This document shows positions 26,052-34,728 of a DNA stretch of 45,154 nt, in pieces. The notes under the pieces are model-generated. The model was given only the letters and a program-made list of their open reading frames with translations, was not told the DNA's origin and ran no database searches. This DNA is from Methanosarcina sp. KYL-1 (lineage in GTDB: Archaea; Halobacteriota; Methanosarcinia; Methanosarcinales; Methanosarcinaceae). Each line of letters starts with the position of its first letter. The first letter of the stretch is position 1. The stretch spans positions 1-45,154 of the forward strand of contig NZ_VOUA01000032.1 of the NCBI RefSeq assembly GCF_024372725.1, written 5' to 3'. The position numbers and the translations under genes are program-made.

Positions 26052-27991
26052 ACGAGGACCCCCGTAGCGATAATCAGGGTCAGGACTGCGAGGAAGGCGT
26101 AAAGGACGTAACTGTCAAGTTTGCCGTTCTGCAGTTTTGCAACCCTCTTTGAAAGGCTGTCAATGGCCAGGGCAGGGGGGATGTAGAGGTATTCCTCAAA
26201 GAAGCGGAGCAGGCGGATTTCCACATGTCCGTTTTTGAATAGGCTTTCCTGCCCGTCAAAGTACTCCGGCCTGTGCACGATCCTGGTCCTGTAAATGCTT
26301 TTGAAGATCATGACCAGGGGTTCGGAAAAGCCTGCGGAACTGTACTCCGTCGAAGGGGTAAGAGCAGGGAAACCGCAGCCCCAGGTCTCGCTGATCCGGT
26401 CAGGGATTTCGGTCTTTGCGCGGACTGCCAGGAAAAGGGCTGCGTATATGAAAGCCAGCAGCAGCCCGAGCAGGAGCAGGTCCGGAAATTCGATGTCCCA
26501 GCCCGCAAGGGAGAGGATCTGCTTTGAAAAGATCCCGGTAAGGATGCAGAGGACTGCCGGGACTGCAGGCCCGAAAAGCATGGGCTTTTCGACTTCTTCG
26601 GCCAGCCTGCTTTCCTCGGAGCGAGGGAGTGCAAGGCAGGTAATCCCGAAAAGTTTTACGAAAAGGGCTGCTGCCAGGGCTCCGGTGAGGGCAAAGCTCG
26701 AAAGCGCAATTACCATGAACACCGTGAGCAGGGGGTTTGCGGAAAGGGCCGAAGCCTGGAAGAAGGCCTGGTAGAGCAGGAGTTCTCCCGCAAAGCCGTT
26801 TGCCGGGGGGAGGGCTGCAATGGAGACCGAGCCTATCAGGAAAAGGGCCGACGTTGCAGGCATAGTTTTGACCAGCCCGCCGAAAGCTTCTATGTTCCGG
26901 GTGCCTGTGGCATGGACCACCGAACCTGCACAGAGGAAGAGCAGGCTCTTGAACAGGGCGTGGTTAAAGGCGTGGAAGCAGGCTCCTGCAAGGCTCATAA
27001 GGGCAAGGGTTTCGAGTCCTTCGACTCTGAATATGACGTAGAGCCCTATTCCTATGAAGATGATGCCTATGTTTTCTATACTGCTGTAGGCAAGCAGCCG
27101 TTTTATGTCGCTTTCCTTGAGGGCGTAGATCACCCCGAAGAGGGCTGAGAGGCTGCCTGCGATAAGGATAAGCACACCCCACCAGAGTTCCGGGGAGGCA
27201 GCTGCAAGCAGGAAACGCAGGAAACCGTAGATTGCGACCTTCAACATGACCCCGGACATCAGGGCCGAGATGTTTGAGGGGGCTGCGGGGTGGGCGTAGG
27301 GCAGCCATTTGTGGAAGGGCACAAGCCCCGCCTTGACCCCAAAGCCGATAAAGAGGCAGAGGAAGGGCAGGGTAAGTGCTCCGGCCGGGTATTCGAGCGG
27401 CCCGAATTCGGCAGACCCGGTCAGCCTGTAGAGGCTAATGAAGCCCAGGAAAAGAAAAGTCGTGCTTATGTTCGTCATCACGAAATAAAAGAAGCCTGCC
27501 TTTTTGTTCTCCTCCGAAGAATAGTCGTGGAGCACCAGCAGGAGGGATGAGAGGGACATGATTTCCCAGAATATGAGGAAACCCACCATGTTGCCTGCAA
27601 GCACGACCAGCAGCATGGCAAGGACGAAAAGGCTTGTCAGGGCTGCCTGCAGGGCTTTTCGGGCTTCGCTTTTTGCGTGCTCAGTGTATTCCAGGGAATA
27701 GATTGAGACCCCGGGCAGGACGGCTGCTATCAGCAGGACAAACCCGGCCGTTAGCCGGTCTGCAGCCAGGGTGAAGTCCAGGCCCGGAAGGAAGCCGAAG
27801 GCCGGAAATGAGGGCTCTTTCCCTGTGTAGAGGACCGTGCCTGCAAAACCCAGGAGCAGGACTGACGAAATAAGAGAAAGGCCAAAGGAGGCCTGTCTGG
27901 CATTTTTACTGCGGTACAGGAGAGGGAGGACAGTTCCGGATACAAGGGCAAAAACTGCGCCGTACGCTAGGGCTTCGAGCAAACTATTCAC
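26048..27991 (-). CDS. HyfB/NuoL-like antiporter subunit
   Basis: 647 residues, about 16 helices. The ion-translocation residues are intact: Glu143 (FWEIMSL), Lys220 (GVKAGLVPFHKWLPYAHPAAP, quoted in part), Lys251 (MLKVAIYG) and Lys347 (ALFKSLLFL). It begins the six-gene operon. The open frame starts at GTG 27991, but TTG at 27982 may be the true start because AGGAG then lies 7 nt upstream. No separate ferredoxin-like subunit (HyfA/HyfH) precedes or follows it, unlike formate hydrogenlyase operons. Confidence 0.88.
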   Translation of the reverse strand: MNSLLEALAYGAVFALVSGTVLPLLYRSKNARQASFGLSLISSVLLLGFAGTVLYTGKEPSFPAFGFLPGLDFTLAADRLTAGFVLLIAAVLPGVSIYSLEYTEHAKSEARKALQAALTSLFVLAMLLVVLAGNMVGFLIFWEIMSLSSLLLVLHDYSSEENKKAGFFYFVMTNISTTFLFLGFISLYRLTGSAEFGPLEYPAGALTLPFLCLFIGFGVKAGLVPFHKWLPYAHPAAPSNISALMSGVMLKVAIYGFLRFLLAAASPELWWGVLILIAGSLSALFGVIYALKESDIKRLLAYSSIENIGIIFIGIGLYVIFRVEGLETLALMSLAGACFHAFNHALFKSLLFLCAGSVVHATGTRNIEAFGGLVKTMPATSALFLIGSVSIAALPPANGFAGELLLYQAFFQASALSANPLLTVFMVIALSSFALTGALAAALFVKLFGITCLALPRSEESRLAEEVEKPMLFGPAVPAVLCILTGIFSKQILSLAGWDIEFPDLLLLGLLLAFIYAALFLAVRAKTEIPDRISETWGCGFPALTPSTEYSSAGFSEPLVMIFKSIYRTRIVHRPEYFDGQESLFKNGHVEIRLLRFFEEYLYIPPALAIDSLSKRVAKLQNGKLDSYVLYAFLAVLTLIIATGVLV

Positions 27992-28077
27992 TCCTGAAGC
28001 CGGGTTCCGGCACTTGAAAAGAGATCAGAAAACGATGTTTCGGATCGGGTGGGAAGTGCAAACTCCCCTGCCCCCAT

Positions 28078-28197
28078 CCCGCTTAAAGCGGGCTCTTTGA
28101 AACTGTCCCTTTGAGAATAGACGAGACGGACAATTCTGTGATTCGTATTGACATTCCACCGTAAAGTTCTGTCCCGGGGGCGCTTTTTTCCCCGGGG
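28078..28197 (-). other. Two hairpins in the operon leader
   Basis: A 5-bp stem CCCGC-TTAAA-GCGGG (28078-28092) and a 7-bp stem CCCGGGG/CCCCGGG (28173-28196) with a 10-nt loop lie in the roughly 240-nt leader between the promoter at 28250 and the first gene. They may be structural or attenuating. Confidence 0.35.
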
Positions 28198-28233
28198 AAA
28201 CCTCCCGCCTAATACTTCCCAAGACTATAAAGA

Positions 28234-28264
28234 TTTACATTGTAAATTTTATTATTATAATATA
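28234..28264 (-). promoter_or_regulatory. Promoter and palindromic operator of the complex-I-like operon
   Basis: On the reverse strand CGTTATATATTATAATAAT is a strong TATA element. Just downstream of it is a perfect palindrome TTTACA-T-TGTAAA (28234-28246), placed between TATA box and expected start, where a repressor would block transcription. No start-site data; inferred. The rest of 28262-28552 shows only a short direct repeat (TTACATGAGATT twice, near 28421). Confidence 0.5.
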
Positions 28265-28552
28265 TAACGATTATTCGTGAGGCTGGTTCCCCCCTGAATC
28301 CGTTCTAAAAAAAGTTTAATTTACTGTAAAAAGCAGAAGTCTCCCCCCTCTTTTTTTAACAGGTGCCCGGAACTCCTATCATTCCGGTGATGGGGTTGAA
28401 TGTACAGAACTATAACTATCTTACATGAGATTTACATGAGATTTGGGCAGTTTTTCCTTTTGTCCGTTTTCTCTCCGGCATTTTCCAACTAAATTGCTTG
28501 AGGGTGTACTGCCCATGTACATCTCGCGGCAGGCTTTCAGGCCCAGGATAAT

Positions 28553-29236
28553 TTATGGAGTTCCGTATTCTTTCAAAACCCTGTACAGCAGGTGGACGTA
28601 GTTGCCCTCTAACGCCTCGGTCCTCAAAAGTTCAAGCTGAACCCCGCTTTTCTCCAGGTTCCTGAACAGGTTTGTACCCTGCTTCCCCACAACTACCGGG
28701 TAGACCACCAGGCTGATCTCCTCTGCCAGCCCCTGCTCAAGCAAAATACTGTTCAGCATCCCGCCGCTGTCCGAGACTACCAGCTTGAAGCCATACCTCT
28801 CGTTTGCGGTTCCAAGGGCCTGCCGGTAATCTACATGGTCCTCTCCTGCGCGGATAAAGTCATAGTTTCTTTCCTTGAGGTAGTTGATGTAAGATGCAGG
28901 GGTCCTTTTCGAAACCAGGACGATTACGTCCTTGCAGTATTCGGAGCGCCTGTAGATGTGTAGCAGCCCTTCCAGAATTCCCCTGGAATCGGCTATCAAC
29001 CAGTAAGCCCGCGGGTCACCAGGCTGGATTTCCGGCTTCGAGAAATCGGTTTCTTCTTCGGCGGGGACTTTTTCGTAGAAGAGTTCTATTCCTATCTTTG
29101 CGGTTTTTGATCCCACAAGCATGGCACTGGGCCGATAGCTGCTGAGGATGCCGTAGTGTACGGCGAGGTTGGCTTCGAACCCGGTTATTGAGCTGTCGAG
29201 GCTGATGCTGTTGTGAAGGATGAGTTTGGGGAGCAT
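28553..29236 (-). CDS. RibD C-terminal / dihydrofolate-reductase-like protein
   Basis: 227 residues. The pattern fits the RibD_C family: early LILHNSISLDSSITGFE, PSAMLVGSKTA (NADPH-binding region), VIVLVSKR, and late VVSDSGGMLNSILLEQGLAEEISLVVYPVVVG (quoted in part). Archaeal ArfC reduces the pyrimidine intermediate of riboflavin and F420 synthesis; this protein may be that enzyme or a paralogue, and no riboflavin genes adjoin it. ATG at 29236 is preferred over the upstream GTG because AGGTGA then lies about 5 nt upstream. The T-rich 29246-29535 spacer has degenerate TTTTTGTAGA-like repeats. Confidence 0.72.
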   Translation of the reverse strand: MLPKLILHNSISLDSSITGFEANLAVHYGILSSYRPSAMLVGSKTAKIGIELFYEKVPAEEETDFSKPEIQPGDPRAYWLIADSRGILEGLLHIYRRSEYCKDVIVLVSKRTPASYINYLKERNYDFIRAGEDHVDYRQALGTANERYGFKLVVSDSGGMLNSILLEQGLAEEISLVVYPVVVGKQGTNLFRNLEKSGVQLELLRTEALEGNYVHLLYRVLKEYGTP

Positions 29237-29535
29237 GTTTGTCACCTTGCGGATTGGCTACCCTGAGAATTGCTAATCCTGTGAGTTGTTTTCGTAAAGA
29301 AACTTTTGTTAGGAACTGTTTTTTTAGAGACCCGTTTTTGTAGATACATGTTTTTTTAGAAGTTTGTTTTTTTAGAGGCTTATTTTTGTAGAATGATTGT
29401 CCTGTAGAGATCCGGTCTTGTATAATAAATTTGTCTTGTAGGCCTTTTATTTATTAGAGAACCGGCCTTTTGCAGAGCCTATCCTATTGCGAACTGAAAT
29501 AACTTTAACTCTATATGAGGATATATTTTACTTGA

Positions 29536-30612
29536 ATGCGGGTCATAGAATTCGAGCACGTATCCAAGGTGTACAACGGGACTGAAGTCATTAAGGACAT
29601 TTCTTTTTCTGTTGAACAGGGAGAAATTTTCGGGCTGCTCGGACCCAACGGGGCCGGGAAAACCACGCTAATCAGGATGCTTCTTGACATCATAAGGCCA
29701 GATTCCGGGGAGATCCGGGTTTTTGGGGCTTCCCTGGGCCCCGGGGCAAAGGACAGGATAGGCTACCTTCCGGAAGAGCGGGGGCTGTACAGGAAAACAA
29801 AGCTCGTCGATATGCTGGTCTACCTTGCCCAGCTCAAGAACGTCCCAAAAAAGCAGGCGCACGCGAATGCCGAATCCCTGCTGCACTCCTTCGGGCTCTA
29901 CGAACACAGGGGAAAAAAGGTCGAAGAACTCTCCAAGGGGATGCAGCAAAAAATCCAGTTCCTCTCCTCGATTATCCACGACCCGGACCTGATTGTCCTG
30001 GACGAGCCCTTCTCAGGCCTTGACCCCGTGAACACCAGGACCATCAAGGACATGATCCTCGAGCACAGGAACGCCGGCAAGACGATCATCCTTTCCACAC
30101 ACATGATGGAAAAGGCCCAGACGCTCTGCGACAGGATCCTGATGGTAGACAGGGGCAGTCGGGTGCTTTACGGCACCGTGGAAGGGATCAGAAAAGAGCG
30201 CGGGAAAAATTCCCTGCTCGTGGAATTTACAGGCAGTAGTTCTGGCAGTAGTTCTGGCAGCATTGCAGGCGGGGGCCTCAGTGCACTCAGGGAAATTCCC
30301 GGCATCAGGAAAATAGTGGAGCGCAAGCAGGAACATGAACAGGAGCATGGGATATTTGTTGAAATCTTTCCTGAGGCAGACACAAACACTCAGTTTCTCC
30401 TTGAGGAACTTGTCCGGAAGGTAGAAGTCCTGCGCTTTGAGCATGCCCTCCCCTCCCTGAACGACATTTTCATTGAAACGGTAGAGGGGGATTCAGGAGA
30501 AGTTGCAGATAAGGCTGCAGATACGGATGTAGATAAGGCTGCTGAAAAAGCTGCAGAAAAAGCTGGCACGGATACTGAAGGGGAATCCCGGGAGGGAGTT
30601 CCCAATGAGTAA
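29536..30612 (+). CDS. ABC transporter ATP-binding protein (NatA-like)
   Basis: 358 residues. Walker A GPNGAGKTT near residue 40, signature LSKGMQQKIQ near 140, Walker B LIVLDEPFSGLDP near 155 and the switch His in LSTHMM are all present. The C-terminal 50 residues are an unusual low-complexity Ala/Lys/Glu/Asp tail after a DUF4162-like domain. It overlaps the permease gene by 8 bp. The pair looks like a Na+ or drug/peptide exporter of the ABC-2 type; substrate unknown. Confidence 0.9.
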   Translation: MRVIEFEHVSKVYNGTEVIKDISFSVEQGEIFGLLGPNGAGKTTLIRMLLDIIRPDSGEIRVFGASLGPGAKDRIGYLPEERGLYRKTKLVDMLVYLAQLKNVPKKQAHANAESLLHSFGLYEHRGKKVEELSKGMQQKIQFLSSIIHDPDLIVLDEPFSGLDPVNTRTIKDMILEHRNAGKTIILSTHMMEKAQTLCDRILMVDRGSRVLYGTVEGIRKERGKNSLLVEFTGSSSGSSSGSIAGGGLSALREIPGIRKIVERKQEHEQEHGIFVEIFPEADTNTQFLLEELVRKVEVLRFEHALPSLNDIFIETVEGDSGEVADKAADTDVDKAAEKAAEKAGTDTEGESREGVPNE

Positions 30613-31867
30613 GTTTTTTGGATTTTCAAAAAAATCCGTGACAGTTGCCAGGCATGAGTTCCTGAAAACCGTGAAAAGGAAAGAGTTTCTCTTCATGACT
30701 TTCATTTTCCCGCTCTTCCTGGCAGGAATTACCCTTTTACCCGCCTTGCTTGCCGGAATGACGCCTTCGGAAGACCAGAGTGTAGGCTATATCGACATGA
30801 CGGGTTCCTTTGACTTCCCCCCTGAAATTATCAGTGAGGGTTTTGCTGTAGGTCCACTGGGTGAAAAAGCTTCGAAGATAAAATTTGTAAGTTATCCTGA
30901 AGTCTCTGAGGCCAGGCAGGCCCTTAAAGCGGGAGAGATCTCTTCTTTCCTCGTGGTCCCTGAGGATTTCCTGGAAACCGGAATTATCGAACTCTACACC
31001 GCTGACAAAGGGGCTCCGGCCCCGGGGGTCGAACTTTCCGTAGAGCTCTCCGATCTCGCTATAAACTTCCTCCTGGAAGGCAAAGTGGAAGAGCCCGTGC
31101 TCCAGAGGGTCAAAGACCCGGTCAATATGAAGATGTTCAATATCGGGGAAAGCGGGGAAGCCGCCGAGCAGGGCCTGGCCGAGCTCCTGGGCAACCTCGG
31201 ACTTCCCTTCCTCACTTCCTTCCTGCTCTTCTTCAGCATCTTTTCGTCTTCCGGCTACCTCCTTCGCGGAGTGTCCGAAGAAAAGGAAAACAGGGTCATC
31301 GAAGTCCTGCTCTCCTCTGCGACCCCGACCGAGCTCCTTGCCGGAAAAGTCCTTGGCCTCGGCGCAGTCGGCCTCCTGCAGATTACGGTCTGGCTTTCGG
31401 CAGTTGCCCTGGGTTCGGCATACGCCCTTCCTCTTACAATCGAACCCTTCCTCCTTCTCCTGTCCCTGGTCTATTTCCTGCTCGGCTTCCTCTTCTTTGC
31501 AAGTCTCATGGCAGGGGTGGGAGCCGTAACCTCCTCCCTCCAGGAAAGCCAGCAGGTCGCAGGGATCTTCACCTTTGCAGCCGCTGCCCCCCTTATCTTC
31601 ATGCAGTTCCTCCTCACAAAACCCGACAGCCCGCTTGCAGTCTTCCTTTCCCTTTTTCCCCTTACTTCCCCCGTTTCAATGCTTGTCAGGATCGGAGCCT
31701 CAGAAGTGCCCTTTTACCAGATCGCAGCAAGCCTTTTAATCCTCTTTGTCTCCATCCACGGGGTAATCGTGTTTTCAAGCCGCCTCTTCAGGGCCTATTT
31801 GCTGATGTACGGGAAGAGGCCCGGCCTCAGGGAGATTCTGAGGAATATGCGGGCAGATAGCCGGTGA
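30605..31867 (+). CDS. ABC-2 type permease (NatB-like)
   Basis: 420 residues. One helix near residues 28-48, a large extracytoplasmic domain (~50-200), then five or six helices (~205-395), the usual NatB/ABC2_membrane_3 plan. The motif RGVSEEKENRVIEVLLSSATPTELLAGK (quoted in part) between helices is characteristic of this family. It is translationally coupled to the ATPase gene. Confidence 0.88.
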   Translation: MSKFFGFSKKSVTVARHEFLKTVKRKEFLFMTFIFPLFLAGITLLPALLAGMTPSEDQSVGYIDMTGSFDFPPEIISEGFAVGPLGEKASKIKFVSYPEVSEARQALKAGEISSFLVVPEDFLETGIIELYTADKGAPAPGVELSVELSDLAINFLLEGKVEEPVLQRVKDPVNMKMFNIGESGEAAEQGLAELLGNLGLPFLTSFLLFFSIFSSSGYLLRGVSEEKENRVIEVLLSSATPTELLAGKVLGLGAVGLLQITVWLSAVALGSAYALPLTIEPFLLLLSLVYFLLGFLFFASLMAGVGAVTSSLQESQQVAGIFTFAAAAPLIFMQFLLTKPDSPLAVFLSLFPLTSPVSMLVRIGASEVPFYQIAASLLILFVSIHGVIVFSSRLFRAYLLMYGKRPGLREILRNMRADSR

Positions 31868-31911
31868 CGAAAACAAAAGCTTTTTTTTCAAATTGTGCAT
31901 GGATATAGGAG

Positions 31912-32619
31912 ATGAACGCCAATCCCATTTCAACTAAGAACGATATAAGCAAGAACGATAAAAGCAGGGTAGTTGTTTCGTGGACCGGAGGCAAGGACGG
32001 CTGCCTTGCATGTTATGGGGCAATATCGGAAGGTTTTGAGGTATCCCACCTCCTGAACTTCAGGGAAGCCCGGAGGCGCGGCTCCCATGACATCAATCCT
32101 GGCCTGATTTATGCCCAGGCCGAAGCGCTTGGAATTCCCCTTATCCACAAGGACTTTATTTCATATGAACAGGAATTCAAAAAAGTTGTCCGTGATTTAA
32201 GGGAAAGCGGGGAGCAAGTAGACGGGGCGGTCTTCGGGCATATCGAGACACACAAGAACCTCGTGGACAGGATCTGCGGGGAACTGGGCCTCGAGTTAAT
32301 AATGCCGCTTTGGCAGAGGAATTCCGAACAGATAATAAATGGCCTCATAGATTCGGGTTTTGAGGCGATCCTGCTCAGCGTTAAAGCCGATTTGTTAGGT
32401 AAAGAGTGGCTGGGCCGAAAGATCGATGAAAATTTCATACGCGACCTGAGAAACCACAATCCTTCAATCGACCCATGTGGTGAAAACGGGGAGTTCCATA
32501 CCTTTGTTACCGACGGCCCGTTATTCAAAAACAAAATAAAAATCGTCGAGAGCGAAATGGTCTTGAGGGGAGGCTACTGGTTCCTGGATATCTCAACTTT
32601 TGAGGCTGAGAAAAAGTGA
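31912..32619 (+). CDS. Dph6-like PP-loop ATP pyrophosphatase (diphthine-ammonia ligase family)
   Basis: 235 residues. The PP-loop is SWTGGKDGCLACY near residue 25, followed by HLLNFREARRRGSHDI and the family end motif GENGEFHTFVTDGPLF near residue 195. Related proteins amidate diphthine on elongation factor 2, using ATP and ammonia. This one has an Asn/Lys/Ser-rich N-terminal extension (MNANPISTKNDISKNDKS), and its GGAG lies directly against the ATG, so the true start could be slightly further in. Paralogues of this family exist, so the exact substrate is not certain. Confidence 0.78.
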   Translation: MNANPISTKNDISKNDKSRVVVSWTGGKDGCLACYGAISEGFEVSHLLNFREARRRGSHDINPGLIYAQAEALGIPLIHKDFISYEQEFKKVVRDLRESGEQVDGAVFGHIETHKNLVDRICGELGLELIMPLWQRNSEQIINGLIDSGFEAILLSVKADLLGKEWLGRKIDENFIRDLRNHNPSIDPCGENGEFHTFVTDGPLFKNKIKIVESEMVLRGGYWFLDISTFEAEKK

Positions 32620-32781
32620 GCCTGCCTGCCAGGCTTTGTGCCTGACGCTATGCCTATCTCACTTCCGGGTCCTGCTTGTTTTTGCTTTTGTTATAAGTTC
32701 CCGGGACCTAAAAATAGGACTAATTAAAGAAACCGACATTCTATGAATATACCTTTATATTATTCGCGACATAATTATAAT

Positions 32782-32874
32782 TGATCCATAAGGATAAGGG
32801 CCGTAAGGATGGGGAAAGCCGAAAATTAATGAGTACGGGACCTCACCCATATGTGGATAAGTCCTTATGGATCA
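32782..32874. repeat. Perfect 13-bp inverted repeat with 67-bp interior
   Basis: TGATCCATAAGGA (32782-32794) is complementary to TCCTTATGGATCA (32862-32874). It is either a long hairpin or the ends of a small non-autonomous mobile element. The rest of the 32620-33228 spacer shows an AT-rich promoter-like stretch before the next gene. Confidence 0.7.
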
Positions 32875-33228
32875 CCTATACCATACTTTTTTTCCAGTTC
32901 AAGTCTCTCTTTTCAAGCATCTATTTTCTCTCCTTGGGGATATGCGGGTTGCAGGTTTCGGGTTGGGGGTTGGGTGAGGATTCAGATGTACGCTTTTTTC
33001 ATCGTCCCCGAAAAGGTTTTTCTCTAATTATTGCAAGTCGCTATTGCAAGTCGCCTCCACCAGCTTGCATGGCAGCCCTTTCTTTCATTCTTTTTCCCTC
33101 ATTCTTTTTCTGCCGCCAATCTTATAAAATAAATTTTACAAAAATAGAAAATTATTTATAATGCATGGTATATTCTAAAATTATTATATAATGTTTATAT
33201 CCCCCCAAAAACCCTTGGAGTTAGTATA

Positions 33229-33411
33229 ATGGAATTTGTGTGTTACACAGAATGCAGTCAATGTCCTGAACATGAAGAAGGTCTATACCCCACCCATTGT
33301 AGAAAAGTAAACGAGGACATTAGAGTTAACGGAGCTATGCTTGCTGCGGAAAGAGTAGAAAAATACTGGGATACAAAAATTCTGGAACAAAAATCCGGAA
33401 ATAAAGTCTGA
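33229..33411 (+). CDS. Small Cys-rich protein, 60 aa
   Basis: Not recognised. Four cysteines lie in the first 24 residues (C-x3-C-x2-C-x11-C), a spacing that could bind zinc, followed by a helical Lys/Glu-rich half. GGAG lies about 9 nt before the ATG, and TATATAATG-like sequence sits 45 bp upstream, so expression is plausible. It may be a small regulator or a toxin-antitoxin-like protein, but nothing in the sequence decides. Confidence 0.55.
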   Translation: MEFVCYTECSQCPEHEEGLYPTHCRKVNEDIRVNGAMLAAERVEKYWDTKILEQKSGNKV

Positions 33412-34145
33412 TTTACTTTTGATGCCCAAATGAAATGCAAACGGAAAAAGAATTATTGTAACTATTCAGCGTATAAAAAACAACATCAATAGACATCCTC
33501 TTAAGTGTAAAACGGGCAAAATCATCGTGCCTTATTTTATATAATTGTCGGCTATTGATTGTGTTTTTCGGTTTTACGTAAGTTGGTAATTCCATGTTTT
33601 TGAAACCTCAAAATCAGCATCAATCGTCTGATTTTTGGTACGCTGAATAGATGCGAATTATTAACAGGACATAAGGTTTACGCCTTTCACGTCCTGAATA
33701 CAATCTTTTTAGAAGCCGTACAATTACCGGTATGGTACTCCGTCCATATGTGGATAGATCCGTATGAATCATCCATGCCATGCTGTTTTTAGTTTAAGCG
33801 CCTTACTCCAGATGCCGTTTTATCGGGATAAAATGTTTTTCAAGTATCAATTGGTTTATATAGTTCATTTATTTACTATTCCATATTCTTTTAAAAAAAT
33901 ACAATTTTTTAGCAAATGTTATATACAATTATGGTAAAGGACATATCGTAGTTTTTTAGGTCAAAATCTGTAACTAACGCAAATATATGATTGGAAAATT
34001 TAAGAAGGCCTAATTTTTTTGAAACTACCAGTACTTTGGGTGTTACACTTTCACTAAATCTTGAATATTTGGCTATTGCCTTGTATTTTGATTCAATAAT
34101 TCCAAATTTTAAAGCTGGATAAGTATAGTTAACTTTGGTGATCTT
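33412..34145. other. AT-rich gene-free spacer
   Basis: No supported gene. At 33731-33795 it carries a diverged direct copy of 32832-32900 (both contain CATATGTGGATA followed by a TATGRATCA stretch and CCATRCT). Confidence 0.5.
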
Positions 34146-34382
34146 ATGGGTGCAATAAATTATGTAATTGGAGCCGGTTTAGTAATTATTGGTTGTCTAT
34201 TAAGCTTTACTGTGTTAGGTGCAATCATAGGAATTCCTATGCTTTTGATTGGTTCTTACATGCTGTATCATGAAAGAAATAAAGCTGCTAAAAGAATTAT
34301 TCGAGATGGTATTGCAGAAGGATTAAAACAAGCTAGAGACAATCGTATTGAAGATGATGAGATTGGGCAATCGAAACTATAA
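34146..34382 (+). CDS. Small membrane protein, 78 aa
   Basis: One long hydrophobic hairpin-like stretch (residues ~5-40, INYVIGAGLVIIGCLLSF then VLGAIIGIPMLLIGSYML) followed by a charged helical tail with Lys, Arg and acidic residues. GGTGAT lies about 3 nt before the ATG. No family recognised; the balanced hydrophobic/charged pattern supports a real protein. Confidence 0.6.
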   Translation: MGAINYVIGAGLVIIGCLLSFTVLGAIIGIPMLLIGSYMLYHERNKAAKRIIRDGIAEGLKQARDNRIEDDEIGQSKL

Positions 34383-34728
34383 GTTTAATTTACGTAACTT
34401 TGATGTTTTTTAAATTTATTGCCCTTACATGTTTATATAAAGTTCCTTAAAATGAGGATCCAAAAATCGATAGGATTTACCTCGCTTAGTGCCCTGTCAA
34501 CCAAATAATGTGATATGATACAGATTACAATTATTCATAATCATTCAATTGATGATTGACACGACACTAGTAGAGTAATCTCAGTTTATAATGCCTCATA
34601 TTTCTGAATATCTCTTAAAGTACTCTTTGTTTGATGTACAGAATCATATTAATGATCTAATTCTCAGACTATTTCCATAAATGTCTTTTTTATTTGACAT
34701 TTGACTATATGTAATATTGGAGGAAATT
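34383..34728. other. AT-rich spacer upstream of the secreted protein
   Basis: No gene or repeat that I can support. It holds the ribosome-binding site (GGAGG, 34719-34723) of the following gene. Confidence 0.5.

Noticed and set aside
20623-27991. Functional [NiFe]-hydrogenase operon
   Set aside because: Ni-Fe and [4Fe-4S] ligand cysteines are absent and there is no ferredoxin subunit, so H2 chemistry is not supported.
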